From NCBI RefSeq assembly GCF_016772315.1, contig NZ_CP053482.1, forward strand, positions 1,426,001 to 1,490,000: a stretch of DNA of 64,000 nt, written 5' to 3'. The DNA is from Thiothrix subterranea (GTDB taxonomy: Bacteria; Pseudomonadota; Gammaproteobacteria; Thiotrichales; Thiotrichaceae). A program made the position numbers and the translations under genes. The notes beneath the pieces were generated by a model. The model was not told the origin of the DNA, ran no database searches, and was given only the letters and a program-made list of their open reading frames with translations. Each line of letters starts with the position of its first letter. Position 1 is the stretch's first letter. Shown in pieces: positions 62,401 through 64,000 of the stretch.

Positions 62401-63241
62401 CAGCATCACCCGTATTTTTCCACACCAATAGCACCTCGCGCACGGCTTCGTAGTCCACCGCAGGCATGGCTAACACCGTGGCAAATGGGTCGCCCTGTTT
62501 CACATCGACGCCACCGGGTAATACGGTAGCGACTTCGTAGCCAGCCGCAAACAAGCCACCCAGCCCCGATGAGACAAATACATCACCCGGTTTAACGGTA
62601 CTGCTGGCTGGCAAATTTTCAATCTTTATCGGTCGTCCACGTCCGTCGCCATTCGCAAGCCCGCGTTCGCCGGTGCGTTTGCTTTCCACGGGAATCGAGT
62701 GACCTATGTCAATTAACTGCATCACATTGGAGGTAAGCGGAGTAACACTAACGACTTGTCCGTAGATTTTATTGCCATGCAATACCACTTGGCTTTCCTG
62801 AACGGCATCATTGCTGCCTTTATTGAGCGTCACCAAGCCACGCACCGGGTCTTGCGCAATTTCCAGAATTTCAGCCATGGTAAACGTGTAGGTTTCACGC
62901 GGGGCGGCATTGAGCATGGTGCGCAAGCGCTGATTTTCAGCCATGACCTTATCCAAATCCTGTTGCTGTGCTGAAAACACACCGACTTGCTGCCGCAGGA
63001 TAAGATTTTCATCCGCTAATTGTTGTTGATTGGTTAAAAATCCGCTGGAACGTTGATAAGCCTGTTGCGGAAAATCAACGCTGTACAGCAATGGATAAAC
63101 CATCATAGTTGCCACGGTGCGCACAGCGGACAATGACGCTGGATTACGATTATCCACCGCCATGAGCACTAATGCACATAAAATCAACAACATGAACCGA
63201 AACGAAAATCCCGGCGTGGCATGATAATTGGTGTCGTTAAT
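62390..63241 (-). CDS. mreC: rod shape-determining protein MreC
   Basis: MreC is the periplasmic scaffold of the elongasome. The protein has an N-terminal membrane anchor (FSFRFMLLILCALVLMAVD), a coiled-coil (RSSGFLTNQQQLADENLIL) and the MreC beta-barrel core (DPVRGLVTLNKGSNDAVQES, GVDVKQGDPFATV). The first ATG is at 63193, but this leaves almost nothing before the anchor. ATT 63241 is preceded at 5 bases by GGAGG and gives MNDTNYHATPGFSFRF, so it may be the real, rare start. Confidence 0.8.
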   Translation of the reverse strand: MNDTNYHATPGFSFRFMLLILCALVLMAVDNRNPASLSAVRTVATMMVYPLLYSVDFPQQAYQRSSGFLTNQQQLADENLILRQQVGVFSAQQQDLDKVMAENQRLRTMLNAAPRETYTFTMAEILEIAQDPVRGLVTLNKGSNDAVQESQVVLHGNKIYGQVVSVTPLTSNVMQLIDIGHSIPVESKRTGERGLANGDGRGRPIKIENLPASSTVKPGDVFVSSGLGGLFAAGYEVATVLPGGVDVKQGDPFATVLAMPAVDYEAVREVLLVWKNTGDADAR

Positions 63242-63278
63242 GGTCGCCTCCGCTGCTGCTTGTCATTCCGCTTGCTGA

Positions 63279-64000
<722 letters not shown>

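Overview
The window looks like a chromosomal segment of a gammaproteobacterium, probably in the Thiotrichales (Thiothrix-like). This is an inference from the style of the housekeeping proteins (RpiA, long-form IlvA, PilU, RsuA, AmgK/MurU, FolE2, MreBCD), the Gram-negative lipoproteins, and the many secreted cadherin/PKD-type proteins and insertion sequences. No rRNA or tRNA gene and no CRISPR array was seen.

Layout. 1-2.8 kb: the tail of an AAA/PD-(D/E)XK nuclease protein, then divergent rpiA and ilvA. 2.8-12.2 kb: a nested insertion-sequence graveyard. Two IS982-family copies in direct orientation bracket a block (WYL-regulator pseudogene, two small lipoproteins, arylamine N-acetyltransferase, broken GNAT gene). 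The whole block sits inside an IS630-family gene whose two halves can be rejoined in frame. A second IS630-type element, tandem IS982 ends, and IS3, TnpB and IS982-like remnants follow. 12.2-25.9 kb: a truncated Fic-like gene, a putative restriction nuclease, alkB, two nearly identical tandem AAA/PD-(D/E)XK genes, a DUF2975/HTH pair, tag, an AAA/DUF4143 ATPase with a palindrome at its start, a secreted polysaccharide deacetylase, a HopJ-methionine gamma-lyase fusion, and a membrane gene fused to an argS fragment. 26-35.5 kb: an IS-interrupted giant secreted protein, pilU, rsuA, a metzincin protease and a trypsin-like protease. 35.7-43 kb: an IS3 remnant, a truncated AAA/DUF4143 gene, and a tightly coupled sugar-transfer operon (GT39-like, GH31, two small EamA/Arn-type subunits, GT2). 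43.2-51.8 kb: ElaA, then fatty-acid and acetate activation (fadA-fadB-fadD, ttcA, acs). 51.8-53.5 kb: two convergent toxin-antitoxin modules (Phd-Doc and TumE/TumA-like). 57.4-64 kb: an HTH/NBR1-Ig protein, amgK-murU, idi-folE2, and mreB-mreC-mreD.

The most unusual locus is 53.7-57.2 kb, which reads as a diversity-generating retroelement (DGR). Two secreted DUF1566 proteins end in 96-bp variable repeats. A third 96-bp copy of the repeat, rich in AAC/AAT codons, lies directly before a reverse-transcriptase-like N-terminus. By hand count the variable repeats differ from it at 17 of 20 and 18 of 21 positions only where the template has adenine. The reverse transcriptase is cut after about 45 codons by a 605-bp element that has 100-bp inverted repeats and encodes a DUF559 endonuclease, so the DGR appears locally inactivated unless an RT acts in trans.

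Coordinates and motifs were read by eye. Family names rest on remembered family signatures, not searches.
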